A stretch of DNA of 40,591 nt, from the NCBI GenBank assembly GCA_036835375.1, contig DAITMB010000036.1, positions 1-40,591 on the forward strand, read 5' to 3'. Positions 12,701-18,328 of the stretch are shown here, in pieces. The stretch comes from JANQTF01 sp036835375. GTDB lineage: Bacteria; Bacteroidota; Bacteroidia; J057. Under the pieces are notes generated by a model that saw nothing but the letters and a program-made list of their open reading frames with translations, was not told the DNA's origin and made no database searches. Each line of letters starts with the position of its first letter. The stretch's first letter is position 1. Position numbers and translations under genes: made by a program.

Positions 12701-15700
12701 TAAGCTGTTCACCGGATCGTATTCGAAGAGCTTGGTAACAAATCCAGCGTTGTTGCTTTGGCCCGAGACAACAAAGTCCAGGTGTCCATTGCCTTTGTAA
12801 TCTCCCCAAGCAATGGCTGATTGGGATAATCCTTCTGCTCCGTTGCTAGGGAAGAGTGCCGGCGTGACATTGGAGAGGGTCGGATCTTCGTACACGAAAT
12901 TATTGCCGATGGCAAAAGTCGAGCCTTCGTAGTCTTGATCAATGGCTTGCACCCCCCATGAATACGTGCCAGGCGCGAGGTCTTTGATGCGAAACTTTTT
13001 GGAAAGCTGGCCTTGCCCCATTTTCACGATTCTCCGATACCCATTAGATATATTGGCATTGGGAGAGCGCACATCTTGGGCGCCCGGCATGGGCCCGTCG
13101 ATGTAGAGGTCATAGCTATATCCATTGACCCTGCCGGGATTGTTGCTGGGGGGAATCGGGGCAGACCAAGAAAGCTCCACCTCAAAGTTGGACAACGTGG
13201 CTTGCAGGTTGCTGGGTGGATTCGGGGTGACATTGGGGCTGGTCCCGACATTTTTGTAGAGCTGCATCACCCGGTTGCTGTTGGCCAATGTGCCGATAAG
13301 GGCCACATCCAGCTTCTTGTCTCCATTATAGTCTCCCCATTTAGCCTCACTATCTCCAAACACATTGGTGAGGTTGCTGGAAGAAAGGATGTCCGGGGTA
13401 AATTGGCTGTTGCCAAGGTTGCGGAGCACGGTGGTGATGGGCGCAGAGGAAAAATTGTCTCCTGTCCTGCCGGTGATGAGGATGTCAATGAGGCCATCGT
13501 CGTCGAAGTCGCCCAAGTCAATGCTGCCATCGGCTATTTTGACGGTACCGTCAGAGAGGCCCGGCACGGTGAGACTCAGAAAAAGGTTGAGTGAAGAGAA
13601 ATACTTGTACACCCGCACGGAGGGTTGAAATCCCGAAGCAGAGAGATTCCCTGCCACGATGAGTTCCAGTTGGCCGTCATTATCGATATCTGCCCAAGCC
13701 AGGCTTCCTTGCCTGACGCCCGAGAATACCGCGTAGCCAGGATCTGAGAAGTTGCCGTTTCCGTCGTTGACATACACCTTTGTCATGGTGCCAGAGGGAG
13801 TCACGGTGCTGCTGCCGCATATCGCAAAGTCCAAATCTCCGTCATTATCAAAATCTCCAAATTTCGCTTCTCCATATTCGACTCCCGAAAAGGTGTTGGT
13901 CGAGTTGGTGAAGGAGACGACGCCTGTCTGGGCGTAGGAATTCAGATAAATGCGGGTAATGTTGCCGAAGGTGCCTTTGCCAGTCACGAGCAAATCCATG
14001 TCGCCATCACCGTCCACGTCGCCCCAGTCCAGAGATCCCCGAGAGACGCCTTCCAGGCTGATCGGCGTTCCCATCTGGCAGTTGTTTCCGGTGTTGAGAT
14101 AGATGTTCGTTATGGCCGTCCCAAAACTGCCACTGTCATTGAGGCCGCACACGGCAAGGTCCGGCAAGCCATCGTTGTTGATGTCGGCCCAAGCGGCTGC
14201 TCCACGATAGATCCGGGCAATGGCTGCGCTTTGTAGCGGGCGAAAGGTGAAGGTGCCATCGCCATCGTTGGTGTAGAGTCGGGTAGTGTTGGTGAGCGGA
14301 GAAGTAGAAGTGTTGCCACCATACAGGAAGTCCAGCTCACCGTCGTTATTGCAGTCACACCAACTCACGTAGCCCTCGGTGGTCCCAGTTTGGGTGGTTC
14401 CGAAGGCATAGTTGGTAGAGTCATCGAATTCGGAAAGGGCAGGGGTCACATTCACGACCGGAAAGTTGATCACCGAGGAGAATCCTGAGCCTTCCAGCGC
14501 TGCGTCAATGGCTTGCACCGCCACAAAGTAGTTTGGGTTGGCAGGGAGCCCAGAGATCTGCCAGGAGGTATCACGAATTTCTCCAAATCGCTGCACATAG
14601 CGTTTGCCGCCAGGAATGGCCGCGTGGCTAGGGTCAATGTTTCCGATCGTAGGGGAAGTCCCAATGTAAACTTCGTAAGACAGCCCATCGCGCAGCGCAG
14701 CGGGGTAGCCTGCGGGGCTGTTCCAAGAAAATTCGATGGAGTTCCCTACGGTGGTGTAGGTCAGTCCGCTCGGAGGCGCAGGCACCGTGTTGGCATTGGT
14801 GCCAACATTGCGATACATGTAAAAATTGGTAGTGATCGGGCTTGTGCTGATCCCTGTCAAGAAAATATCGACTTTCCCATCCACCGGGTCAAGGTAGTCG
14901 CCGATGGCGATGGCTGGTGAGGCATTGACATGGACGAGGGTGGTCGTGACTGGCGAGAAGCTGCCGTTTTGGTTGTTTTCATACAACTGCGTGAGTCGGG
15001 AGGCATCAGTAGGCCCGTTTTGGCCAGCGACCAAGATGTCCACCCACCCGTCGTTGTTGTAATCGGCCCACAAGGCTTTGCCATTGGTCACGCCAGTGAG
15101 GGATACTGGAGCGGCAAATGGCTGGGTGGGATTCATATTGCTTTGGTTGCGATAAATCTGGGTAAACCTTCCGCCGAGCCCGTTCTCCCCACAGAGCAGC
15201 AGGTCAGGGTAGCCATCATTGTTTTCATCACCCCAAGCGACGGTTCCGTGAGACACACCCTGAAAGCTTGCAGCGGGGATAAAGACAAATTGGGAGTTAC
15301 CAAGATTGCGATAAAGGTAGGTAATAGATTGGCCGCTGCTATTGAGGCCGGAGATGACCAAGTCAAGTCTTCCGTCTTTGTCATAATCTGCCCAGGCAAC
15401 CGAGGCATGATCCACGCCAGTGAGCGCTGCAGAGGCATCTACATCTAGCAGAAATCCTCCACCTTGTGGTACCCGGTTTTCAATGATTTGAGCAACTTTG
15501 GTTCCAGTAGATGTTTGAAACCCTACCACGATGAGGTCCAAGTCTCCATCATTATCATAATCGGCCCAGGCTACATCGCCATTGGTGACTTGGGGCAGGT
15601 TGACATTGATGGCAGACTGGTCGGTGAAATTGGGCGTACCGGAGTTTGAATAGACCTTGGTAAAGGCATTAGCCCCATCATCCCCACAGATGACAATGTC

Positions 15701-16096
15701 CACCGTGCCATCGTTGTTGAAATCTCCTACGTCCAGCCGACTATTATACAAGTCAGTGATTCCCGAGAGGATGGAATTGAGCAGCAGGCCATTGTTAATA
15801 TAAACTCTTGTGGCGGGGGTGCCGCCTTGTCTGCGGCCTGTGACAATGAGATCTAGCTTACCATTTCCGTCAAAATCCGCGAGGGCTGCATCTCCCTGAC
15901 TCACAGCTTGTCCCTGAGACAAAATGCTGCTGAGTTGCTGCGTAAACTGCGCCTGCGTCATGGAAGGAGACCCCAGGCCCAAAAGCAGAATCAACCAGCC
16001 AAAACGAGTGATGCATTGAGGCAGGGTGCCTGTCTGGCATGGCTTGGGAGTCAGTCGCAGGAGGGATGGGTTTCGGGAGAAGGTAAAAGAAGACAT
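3797..16096 (-). CDS. Giant T9SS-secreted protein: 7 x (7 FG-GAP repeats + Fn3-like domain)
   Basis: The protein is 4,099 residues from the chosen ATG at 16096. The frame stays open to an ATG at 16210, but that start overlaps the upstream gene by 26 bases and puts 38 extra residues before the signal peptide, whose core (GWLILLLGLG, ending MTQAQ) is at residues ~32-48. Seven blocks follow, each with seven FG-GAP/VCBS repeats of the form W(A/G)DYDNDGDLDLxVxG, carrying integrin-like Ca2+ loops (DxDxDGxxD). Each block closes with a fibronectin-III-like domain, at about residues 436, 955, 1454, 1937, 2442, 2929 and 3441. Residues ~3553-3997 are unique. The last ~100 residues (YPNPSSTSVKIPF, LPAGVYLYRLEV) are a T9SS type-A sorting domain. 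It should therefore be exported through the outer membrane as a very long string of beta-propellers. Ligand unknown; likely adhesive. Confidence 0.93.
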   Translation of the reverse strand: MSSFTFSRNPSLLRLTPKPCQTGTLPQCITRFGWLILLLGLGSPSMTQAQFTQQLSSILSQGQAVSQGDAALADFDGNGKLDLIVTGRRQGGTPATRVYINNGLLLNSILSGITDLYNSRLDVGDFNNDGTVDIVICGDDGANAFTKVYSNSGTPNFTDQSAINVNLPQVTNGDVAWADYDNDGDLDLIVVGFQTSTGTKVAQIIENRVPQGGGFLLDVDASAALTGVDHASVAWADYDKDGRLDLVISGLNSSGQSITYLYRNLGNSQFVFIPAASFQGVSHGTVAWGDENNDGYPDLLLCGENGLGGRFTQIYRNQSNMNPTQPFAAPVSLTGVTNGKALWADYNNDGWVDILVAGQNGPTDASRLTQLYENNQNGSFSPVTTTLVHVNASPAIAIGDYLDPVDGKVDIFLTGISTSPITTNFYMYRNVGTNANTVPAPPSGLTYTTVGNSIEFSWNSPAGYPAALRDGLSYEVYIGTSPTIGNIDPSHAAIPGGKRYVQRFGEIRDTSWQISGLPANPNYFVAVQAIDAALEGSGFSSVINFPVVNVTPALSEFDDSTNYAFGTTQTGTTEGYVSWCDCNNDGELDFLYGGNTSTSPLTNTTRLYTNDGDGTFTFRPLQSAAIARIYRGAAAWADINNDGLPDLAVCGLNDSGSFGTAITNIYLNTGNNCQMGTPISLEGVSRGSLDWGDVDGDGDMDLLVTGKGTFGNITRIYLNSYAQTGVVSFTNSTNTFSGVEYGEAKFGDFDNDGDLDFAICGSSTVTPSGTMTKVYVNDGNGNFSDPGYAVFSGVRQGSLAWADIDNDGQLELIVAGNLSASGFQPSVRVYKYFSSLNLFLSLTVPGLSDGTVKIADGSIDLGDFDDDGLIDILITGRTGDNFSSAPITTVLRNLGNSQFTPDILSSSNLTNVFGDSEAKWGDYNGDKKLDVALIGTLANSNRVMQLYKNVGTSPNVTPNPPSNLQATLSNFEVELSWSAPIPPSNNPGRVNGYSYDLYIDGPMPGAQDVRSPNANISNGYRRIVKMGQGQLSKKFRIKDLAPGTYSWGVQAIDQDYEGSTFAIGNNFVYEDPTLSNVTPALFPSNGAEGLSQSAIAWGDYKGNGHLDFVVSGQSNNAGFVTKLFEYDPVNSLFVEDALYSNVIVDVRNGSMAWGDFDQDGDLDLAITGESATGPVTRVYVNISGGFTATDTLQLLPLTNSTVKWADMNQDGYLDLVMIGQTNTGAARTYIYRNNGQGGLSLQTTTMNNFTDGDIAIGDVNNDGREDLLISGRLNTATGLAQYRLYLNQGNWTFTNTPITGALNVVRSSVALADINADGFLDVIMSGVTTAGVYSGNFIKNVNGTSWAAPQVLPGVADGAIAVGDYNEDGYPDLALVGETSVAGGGKIGLLYRYDPTSGLLVEETVGSEAIPNVAAGASAGWADFDQDGKLDLLVVGEATNKEFVLLRNLDATPNFVPDKPRVPTVQVIGNEVIFRWEPPLNVLPRASRKGVSYRIYLGTTSGSSDRISPMSSLATGYRRIVHVGHSLDTTAYRVQGLAAGTYFWGVQAVDADYEGSLFETGPSFAFELPTFEDVTSSSFATLPTGFSEGDLAWVDYDLDGDLDLMVAGNSASGPVATLYRNTNGNFAPVPGSLTGVRLAALSWADVNGDNRPDLLLTGETNAGVKFTGLYLNQPNGTLAISSSGLPALSHASISWADLDRDGDLDLLLSGLGASGPVTDVYWNNGSGGFTPANAGLTPLSDGTVGAYDFTNNGVAELFISGMNASNAWTTKIYRRQANGAYAEISSGLPGLPNVKASFADYDSDGDLDIAIMGGASLGAGRIYLNNGAASFSLGPSVDGATDGDLMWGDVDENGRPDLLVVGNSGSGRFASYYRGSSSGLQKSGIATLPLQAVDQASVALGDFDGDGKLDLALMGRSQTSPLTRVFRLYKNIETSPNIIPGKPSAPTLATAGDTLIFSWTPPSGSALLVNGYSYQLSIGTSNQGVNILSPNSQPNNGARLIMERGIQGQITSAKVIGLPSGTYFWGVQAVDQDFEGSGFEYGTSFTYQAPRLVHANATSWDQLPSSGLNRASVAWGDFDGDGLLDLAVAGETESGAPFTAIYSQKTGKLALDVTASQNLIAVKNASLAWSDYDLDGDLDLIVTGQPGTSGTQRQTILYRNTNGSFTNVTAVSNALPQVRLGSVAWGDVDQDGDPDLAIIGESATGPIGAIYLNEGGVFTLDRRRSIQAVQEGELAWGDFDRDGDLDLALTGANGTNLYGIVYRNRVERGDFVALTPAQAPFIKTKESALAWCDIDNDGDLDLIISGETSATQVQPATALYRYNAAQDAFALVNTPTIPGLRNGDVAFGDINSDGWPDLLLSGKFGANQADRSTSLFLGAPGGTFTLDVATSNHLLGADQGSAIALGDFDRDGKLDLVLVGQVADAAPRRAFVLYRNVDPAANTVPAVPRTPSTTVGGDTARLAWQAPLGLAPATAQGVSYNLVVQKLPAGGVVSPLAEVPDGLRRIAASGNAGLKNFFTLRDLDPGTYVWRVQAIDQDFDGGPFTATDTFQYSPPAFVEVSRQFLDVAIPAVTDGDAEWGDFDGDGDLDLILTGRTDNAAFYTEIFENIDNHSLLPMDAVSLGLPSLRESAVAWQDIDGDGDLDLAIAGLGAAGMQTRVLVNEAGSFQAVTSNFTGISLGDLAWIDYDHDGDADLLIAGKTSTGSVLALYRNNGDRTFTLINTTWPGLEEATLSVMDVNNDGYQDFVAVGKAGNTPRVILFLNDVVGDFLFGDILNATPVSQASVSWMDLDHDGLPDLLISGTDANGNASTEGLRNLGNGTFDSPSLGLSPLHLGALSAVDLDESGYGDLVVIGENDAQQRDVQVYLNTSGTDLIRNPDIEDDLPALSGLAVMAHGDFNGDGKPDLMMSGEDGTGRKIFLYQNNLAFPNRQPEAPEDLHREIVGSTVILSWAAPSGMSLEQVKGLTYQVTLQSINDEKEAIPGMADEDGIRKIVAHGSAGHSLSLPIKDLKQGQAYNWKVQAIGQDFEGSPYSDEDIFAYNPPAFDDKTSIVFSGVPPTPVAEARIALGDYDADGDLDLIAVGETVSGMASIAIYRNETSPSNNGKFVLDTLLTQDITAVSTPALAWMDVNGDGHLDLFLAGKQNDGTSLTRLYLYENGRYVQLFEGTESFPHLHRAMAGWADYDNDGDLDLALAGIRDDGSRFLGFFKQTSPLVWELDTEALASINNAAVADGDLAWGDYDKDGNIDLAISGTSDIGPVTRILRNNGNGVFSIGLYSDLLPARNSRLSWGDFDNDGDLDLLMTGDNSTQATFVPYTVVYQYLRADDRFSEFTNQSFQHLTQGTAAWGDFNNDGWLDILVSGKFADNDSSRATRLYRNQGGTSFIEDLNTSGDLVNVDLGAAVWGDYNGDQKLDVFLTGRTQTNPSTYTFVLFENIDTLANKVPVRPGDTKTTILGREVTLQWNSPIFLPSDLTSGLSYNLLLYPVNGVRYLTSPQADSSNGHRRIVRQGNVGHNLSWTFRDLEDGEYVWQVQTIDQDFEGSTFSDPVRFSFKNPIPKIISHSFPSRYIQSSDPVIARIEIDNPAIVDEVVIHFKGIASAEWKQATLTSTGTNFEFGIDQQIVDEMGLEYVFQLIGTFGYETYSDTGYTYLVYPNGLEVNGLRFGTKYDDYDVISIPLVLDRPEVNAVVEEYGDYNIRKWRLWHYEDSTLKEYTDSDFTTFEPGKGYWLVSKRERSFNTGEGRVVEANDAHPYEIMLQPGFNQIGTPFPFAVSWADVLAANSSEVQEALEDFLAYEGAYLPADRIKNLRGGFVFAHEPLTLRIPVRKNNAVQRTASTTPLSQFFVPNPPMTTQESWFLPMTLASGDKTYHLGGFGMDPQASISRDPFDRMAPPRFGDYLELKVPHSEYFHESFTRDVVPTAKHHVWEFTVESNLDVPELSMRWDPISLPQGPQQWILFDIDHQKSVVLHQQSEYRSISTQKIRHFRLYYGDEAFLSDAVQPDRVHLGAPYPNPSSTSVKIPFTIPSQNQDVQVRISLLNGLGQIVSTIVDRTFPEGFHEVTWDGSSTQGQPLPAGVYLYRLEVEGHADQTQRFQWLGGQ
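5440..15950 (-). repeat. Seven ~1.5-kb coding modules in the giant gene
   Basis: The N-x-(V/T/I/Q)-P motif that opens each Fn3-like domain lies at codons ending at 14791, 13234, 11737, 10288, 8773, 7312 and 5776. The intervals are 1557, 1497, 1449, 1515, 1461 and 1536 bases. Each interval contains exactly seven FG-GAP repeats, counted one by one on the translation. Each Fn3-like domain keeps a G(Y/A/L/I/H/K)R(R/L/K/Y) motif and a closing W(G/R/K/Q)VQ(A/T)I(D/G)QD(F/Y)EGS-type motif; the first copy is the most divergent. Copies are diverged, so the duplication is old. Confidence 0.88.
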
Positions 16097-16184
16097 AGGC
16101 GATGTGAAGGTTGTGTGGGCTTTCACCAGAGACAAAAGAGCCGTGCTGTATGGGCGACAGGGATAAGGAGTATCAAGCGAGAAA

Positions 16185-16895
16185 TCATCTAAAGTCCTCT
16201 GGCCGGTCAATCGGCGGACCGATCAACAGCCACAGGGCCACGCCCGTCACGACTGCTGCGGGCACGGCATAAAGGTACCATTTTCGTTCTTTCGTTCTCT
16301 GGATAGAAAAAGGGGCGGTCTCATGAACGACACGCGATTGCGAGTCGAGCAGTCGAAAGGTGTAGCCTGCTTCGGGCTTGAGGTCTTCTTTGAAGCGGTA
16401 ACTGGTTTTGAGTATGCCCGGACTCAGGGCCATGCTGTCAACAGGGTAGCCGTTTTGCAATAAGATGAGTTCGTATTGCTCATGGATGGCGCCCCCTCCA
16501 TACCATTGGAATTTTGCCTCCTGCCCTTGCTTATAGCTTTCTTGCAAGGTGGTCGTCACTCGAAAACCCGGCTTAGCCTTGACCACAAAGTTGATTTTTC
16601 CTCGATACCTCCCCAAGGCAGCTACAGGATCCCAAGTCAGTCGGTGCGTACCGGCAAACAGACTGTCTCGCGGATAGCCCTCTGACTCCTGCATGTACAA
16701 GGTGTCTCGTCCTACAATCGCAAGGATTTCTACGGCGTATCGGTAACCTTCCAGACTGTCTGATATGCTATACACCACAGTGATCCGATGGGCTTTTTGA
16801 AGGACAGAATCAATCTTGACTACCTGAGCTGAAAGCCCGCAGGTAGATAAAAAGAGCGTAAAAAGTAAAAAGTAACCTCTTGACATATGCATCAA
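16185..16895 (-). CDS. Small secreted/membrane-anchored protein co-encoded with the giant protein
   Basis: The protein is 236 residues with possible starts at Met1, 2 or 4. Residues ~4-23 are a signal peptide (YFLLFTLFLSTCGLSAQ). Residues ~25-110 (ITVVYSISDSLEGYRYAVEI ... GTHRLTWDP) resemble the beta-sandwich domain common in Bacteroidota proteins that compare calculated with expected values. Residues ~115-200 (AKFQWYGGG, YELILLQNG, GYTFRLLDS) resemble a Kre9/KNH-type Ser-Thr-rich domain. Residues ~206-228 (WYLYAVPAAVVTGVALWLLI) form a single membrane helix with a short basic lead-in. It ends 88 bases before the preferred start of the giant gene, so the two probably share a transcript; it may help export or anchor the giant protein. 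That role is inference; no specific family is certain. Confidence 0.75.
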   Translation of the reverse strand: MMHMSRGYFLLFTLFLSTCGLSAQVVKIDSVLQKAHRITVVYSISDSLEGYRYAVEILAIVGRDTLYMQESEGYPRDSLFAGTHRLTWDPVAALGRYRGKINFVVKAKPGFRVTTTLQESYKQGQEAKFQWYGGGAIHEQYELILLQNGYPVDSMALSPGILKTSYRFKEDLKPEAGYTFRLLDSQSRVVHETAPFSIQRTKERKWYLYAVPAAVVTGVALWLLIGPPIDRPEDFR

Positions 16896-17376
16896 TCCTG
16901 ATTTCTAACTGTGCCCCGCGATTGGCGTGCCTCGCTCCGCCTCGGCGATCGAATAAGAGTTATTCAAATAGCCTACCAAATTTCCGCTTTTCTTGCAGAA
17001 TTCATCTGATCCATTTTCTCAGGGTACTTGTTTTTGCACTGACTGAGACAACTTCAGCGGCGACTTCCCCTACTAAGTTGAAAACGATTGCACGCAAGAG
17101 GAAAGCTATTGGGAGAAGGGTGATTTCTTGAATTGGATGAGCGAGTGGGCCAAAATTTGATCATAAGCGCACATTCGTAGCGGATTTGAGGAGGGATAAA
17201 TCCACTATTTTCCAACTTTTTTCCAGCCTAAGTCAGAAGAAAGTACACAAAAGATATTATATAGATTACAAATATTTTACACGAAGACAGCCACCAGAGC
17301 TGCGCGCTAAAATCCCAAGTATAGGATTTCAGCGCGCATGGGTCCACTCGTTTTGTGAAGGAGGTCTGGAAGCCCC
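16896..17376. other. Intergenic region, no supported gene
   Basis: It holds the 3' hairpin of the beta-barrel gene (separate entry) and a GC-rich patch at about 16915-16945. A minus-strand frame is open for 52 codons (17005-17160) with no ATG. It reads as hydrophobic protein (LLPIAFLLRAIVFNLVGEV) and could be a gene remnant. No clear promoter for the 16895 gene was found. Confidence 0.4.
17301..17338 (-). terminator. 15-bp stem hairpin downstream of beta-barrel gene
   Basis: TGCGCGCTAAAATCC (17301-17315) pairs with GGATTTCAGCGCGCA (17324-17338) around an 8-base loop. The single mismatch is a G-U wobble in the minus-strand RNA but an A-C mismatch in the plus-strand RNA, so it favours the minus strand. 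It lies ~40 bases past the stop of the 18057-17377 gene. The U-run is weak. Confidence 0.6.
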
Positions 17377-18057
17377 TTAGAAAAAGTAGCCAAGACGGAT
17401 TTGTGAAAAGGAATTAGCCATTCCAAGGCGAAAAGAACCTGGCCGATCAAACTCCTGTTCTTGGAAATCTGGGTCATCGCTGCTCGTGCGACCGACGCTC
17501 GGAACACCCAAAATAAATCCATAACCAAATTCGAGCCCCAAATAGAGTTTGGGACAGATGTAGAAGTCCGCTCCCGCGATACCATTGAGTCCTATACTAA
17601 AGACAGCGCCTCCGAACCTGTCAGTATATATCTCTTCATCAAAGAAGTCATCACGTTCTTCTCGATCTACGGAGTTGGAAATGGAGAAGACCATCTCTGC
17701 GCCAAAGTAAGGAGAGAGACGATCGGTACCTTCCAAGTGCTTTTCGATCCCTTGGCTTAAAAAAACCAACAAATCTGTCTCGACTCTGTGCAGTGCTTCG
17801 ATGTCATTTTCAGGATCGGCTTGGCGTAAAATCTGCGAAGTGCGATTATAAGACATCAAGGCAGTCGTACGCAATGCCGTCGATTCATTCAGGAAATGCC
17901 GATAACGAATCGCGGGAACTACAATGGGACTACTATTCATCGGAGCAAACTGCACCTCTAAATTTCGGCTCCCAGCCACAGGCTTAAAACTTTGGCAATA
18001 CCCATCGGTAGCCCACAAAATTGAGAAAGCGATGAGGAGAAATGTCTTTTTTTTCAT
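17377..18057 (-). CDS. Outer-membrane beta-barrel protein
   Basis: The protein is 226 residues. MKKKTFLLIAFSILWATDGYCQ is a signal peptide. The mature part alternates short amphipathic strands with turns (AIRYRHFL, TALRTTALMSYN, SPYFGAEMVFSI, LYLGLEFGYGFIL) and ends in IRLGYFF. A terminal aromatic residue is the usual signal for BAM-dependent insertion. The length and pattern fit the 8-stranded OmpA/OprF-like barrels (OMP_b-brl type) common in Bacteroidota. The start ATG lies ~36 bases below a TTGACA/TATCAT promoter-like pair, and a hairpin follows the stop, so it is probably a single-gene unit. No specific substrate can be assigned. Confidence 0.8.
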   Translation of the reverse strand: MKKKTFLLIAFSILWATDGYCQSFKPVAGSRNLEVQFAPMNSSPIVVPAIRYRHFLNESTALRTTALMSYNRTSQILRQADPENDIEALHRVETDLLVFLSQGIEKHLEGTDRLSPYFGAEMVFSISNSVDREERDDFFDEEIYTDRFGGAVFSIGLNGIAGADFYICPKLYLGLEFGYGFILGVPSVGRTSSDDPDFQEQEFDRPGSFRLGMANSFSQIRLGYFF

Positions 18058-18092
18058 GGGTGGTTAAATATCTGATTTGTAAGATGCTTGTA

Positions 18093-18121
18093 ATGATAGC
18101 CTTCCATGGCAAGTCTGTCAA
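18093..18121 (-). promoter_or_regulatory. Candidate promoter for the beta-barrel gene
   Basis: On the minus strand, TTGACA (18121-18116) and TATCAT (18098-18093) are separated by exactly 17 bases, which predicts a leader of about 30 bases. The pattern is of the general sigma-70 type rather than the Bacteroidota TAnnTTTG type, so it is less certain here. Confidence 0.4.
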
Positions 18122-18282
18122 AAAGAAAATGATACAATTTATATCCGTGTAAATATTGTCGATACGTGTGTGCGATTTGCATAATAAGAGGTTGGCTTTT
18201 CCGTAAGGAAAATCTTCTTAGCGCCGCCTGGCTGTTTGTGGGGTTGCTATTGGAGGATGTCTTCTTGATAAGTCCGCTCCAG

Positions 18283-18313
18283 TTGCGCCCTCCTTCCCCC
18301 TTTCCTATCTTTG
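18283..18313 (+). promoter_or_regulatory. Bacteroidota-type promoter for the ATPase/nuclease gene
   Basis: TTG (18283-18285) is followed after 20 bases by TATCTTTG (18306-18313), a perfect match to the Bacteroidota -7 box TAnnTTTG. Transcription would start near 18320. This places the alternative TTG start at 18311 inside the promoter and supports the ATG at 18329 as the real start. Confidence 0.55.
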
Positions 18314-18328
18314 AGAAAAATCGCGCTT

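Noticed and set aside
16880..17131. Plus-strand frame of 83 codons in the 481-base gap
   Set aside because: No domain, begins opposite the start of the 16895 gene, and the composition is not clearly coding.
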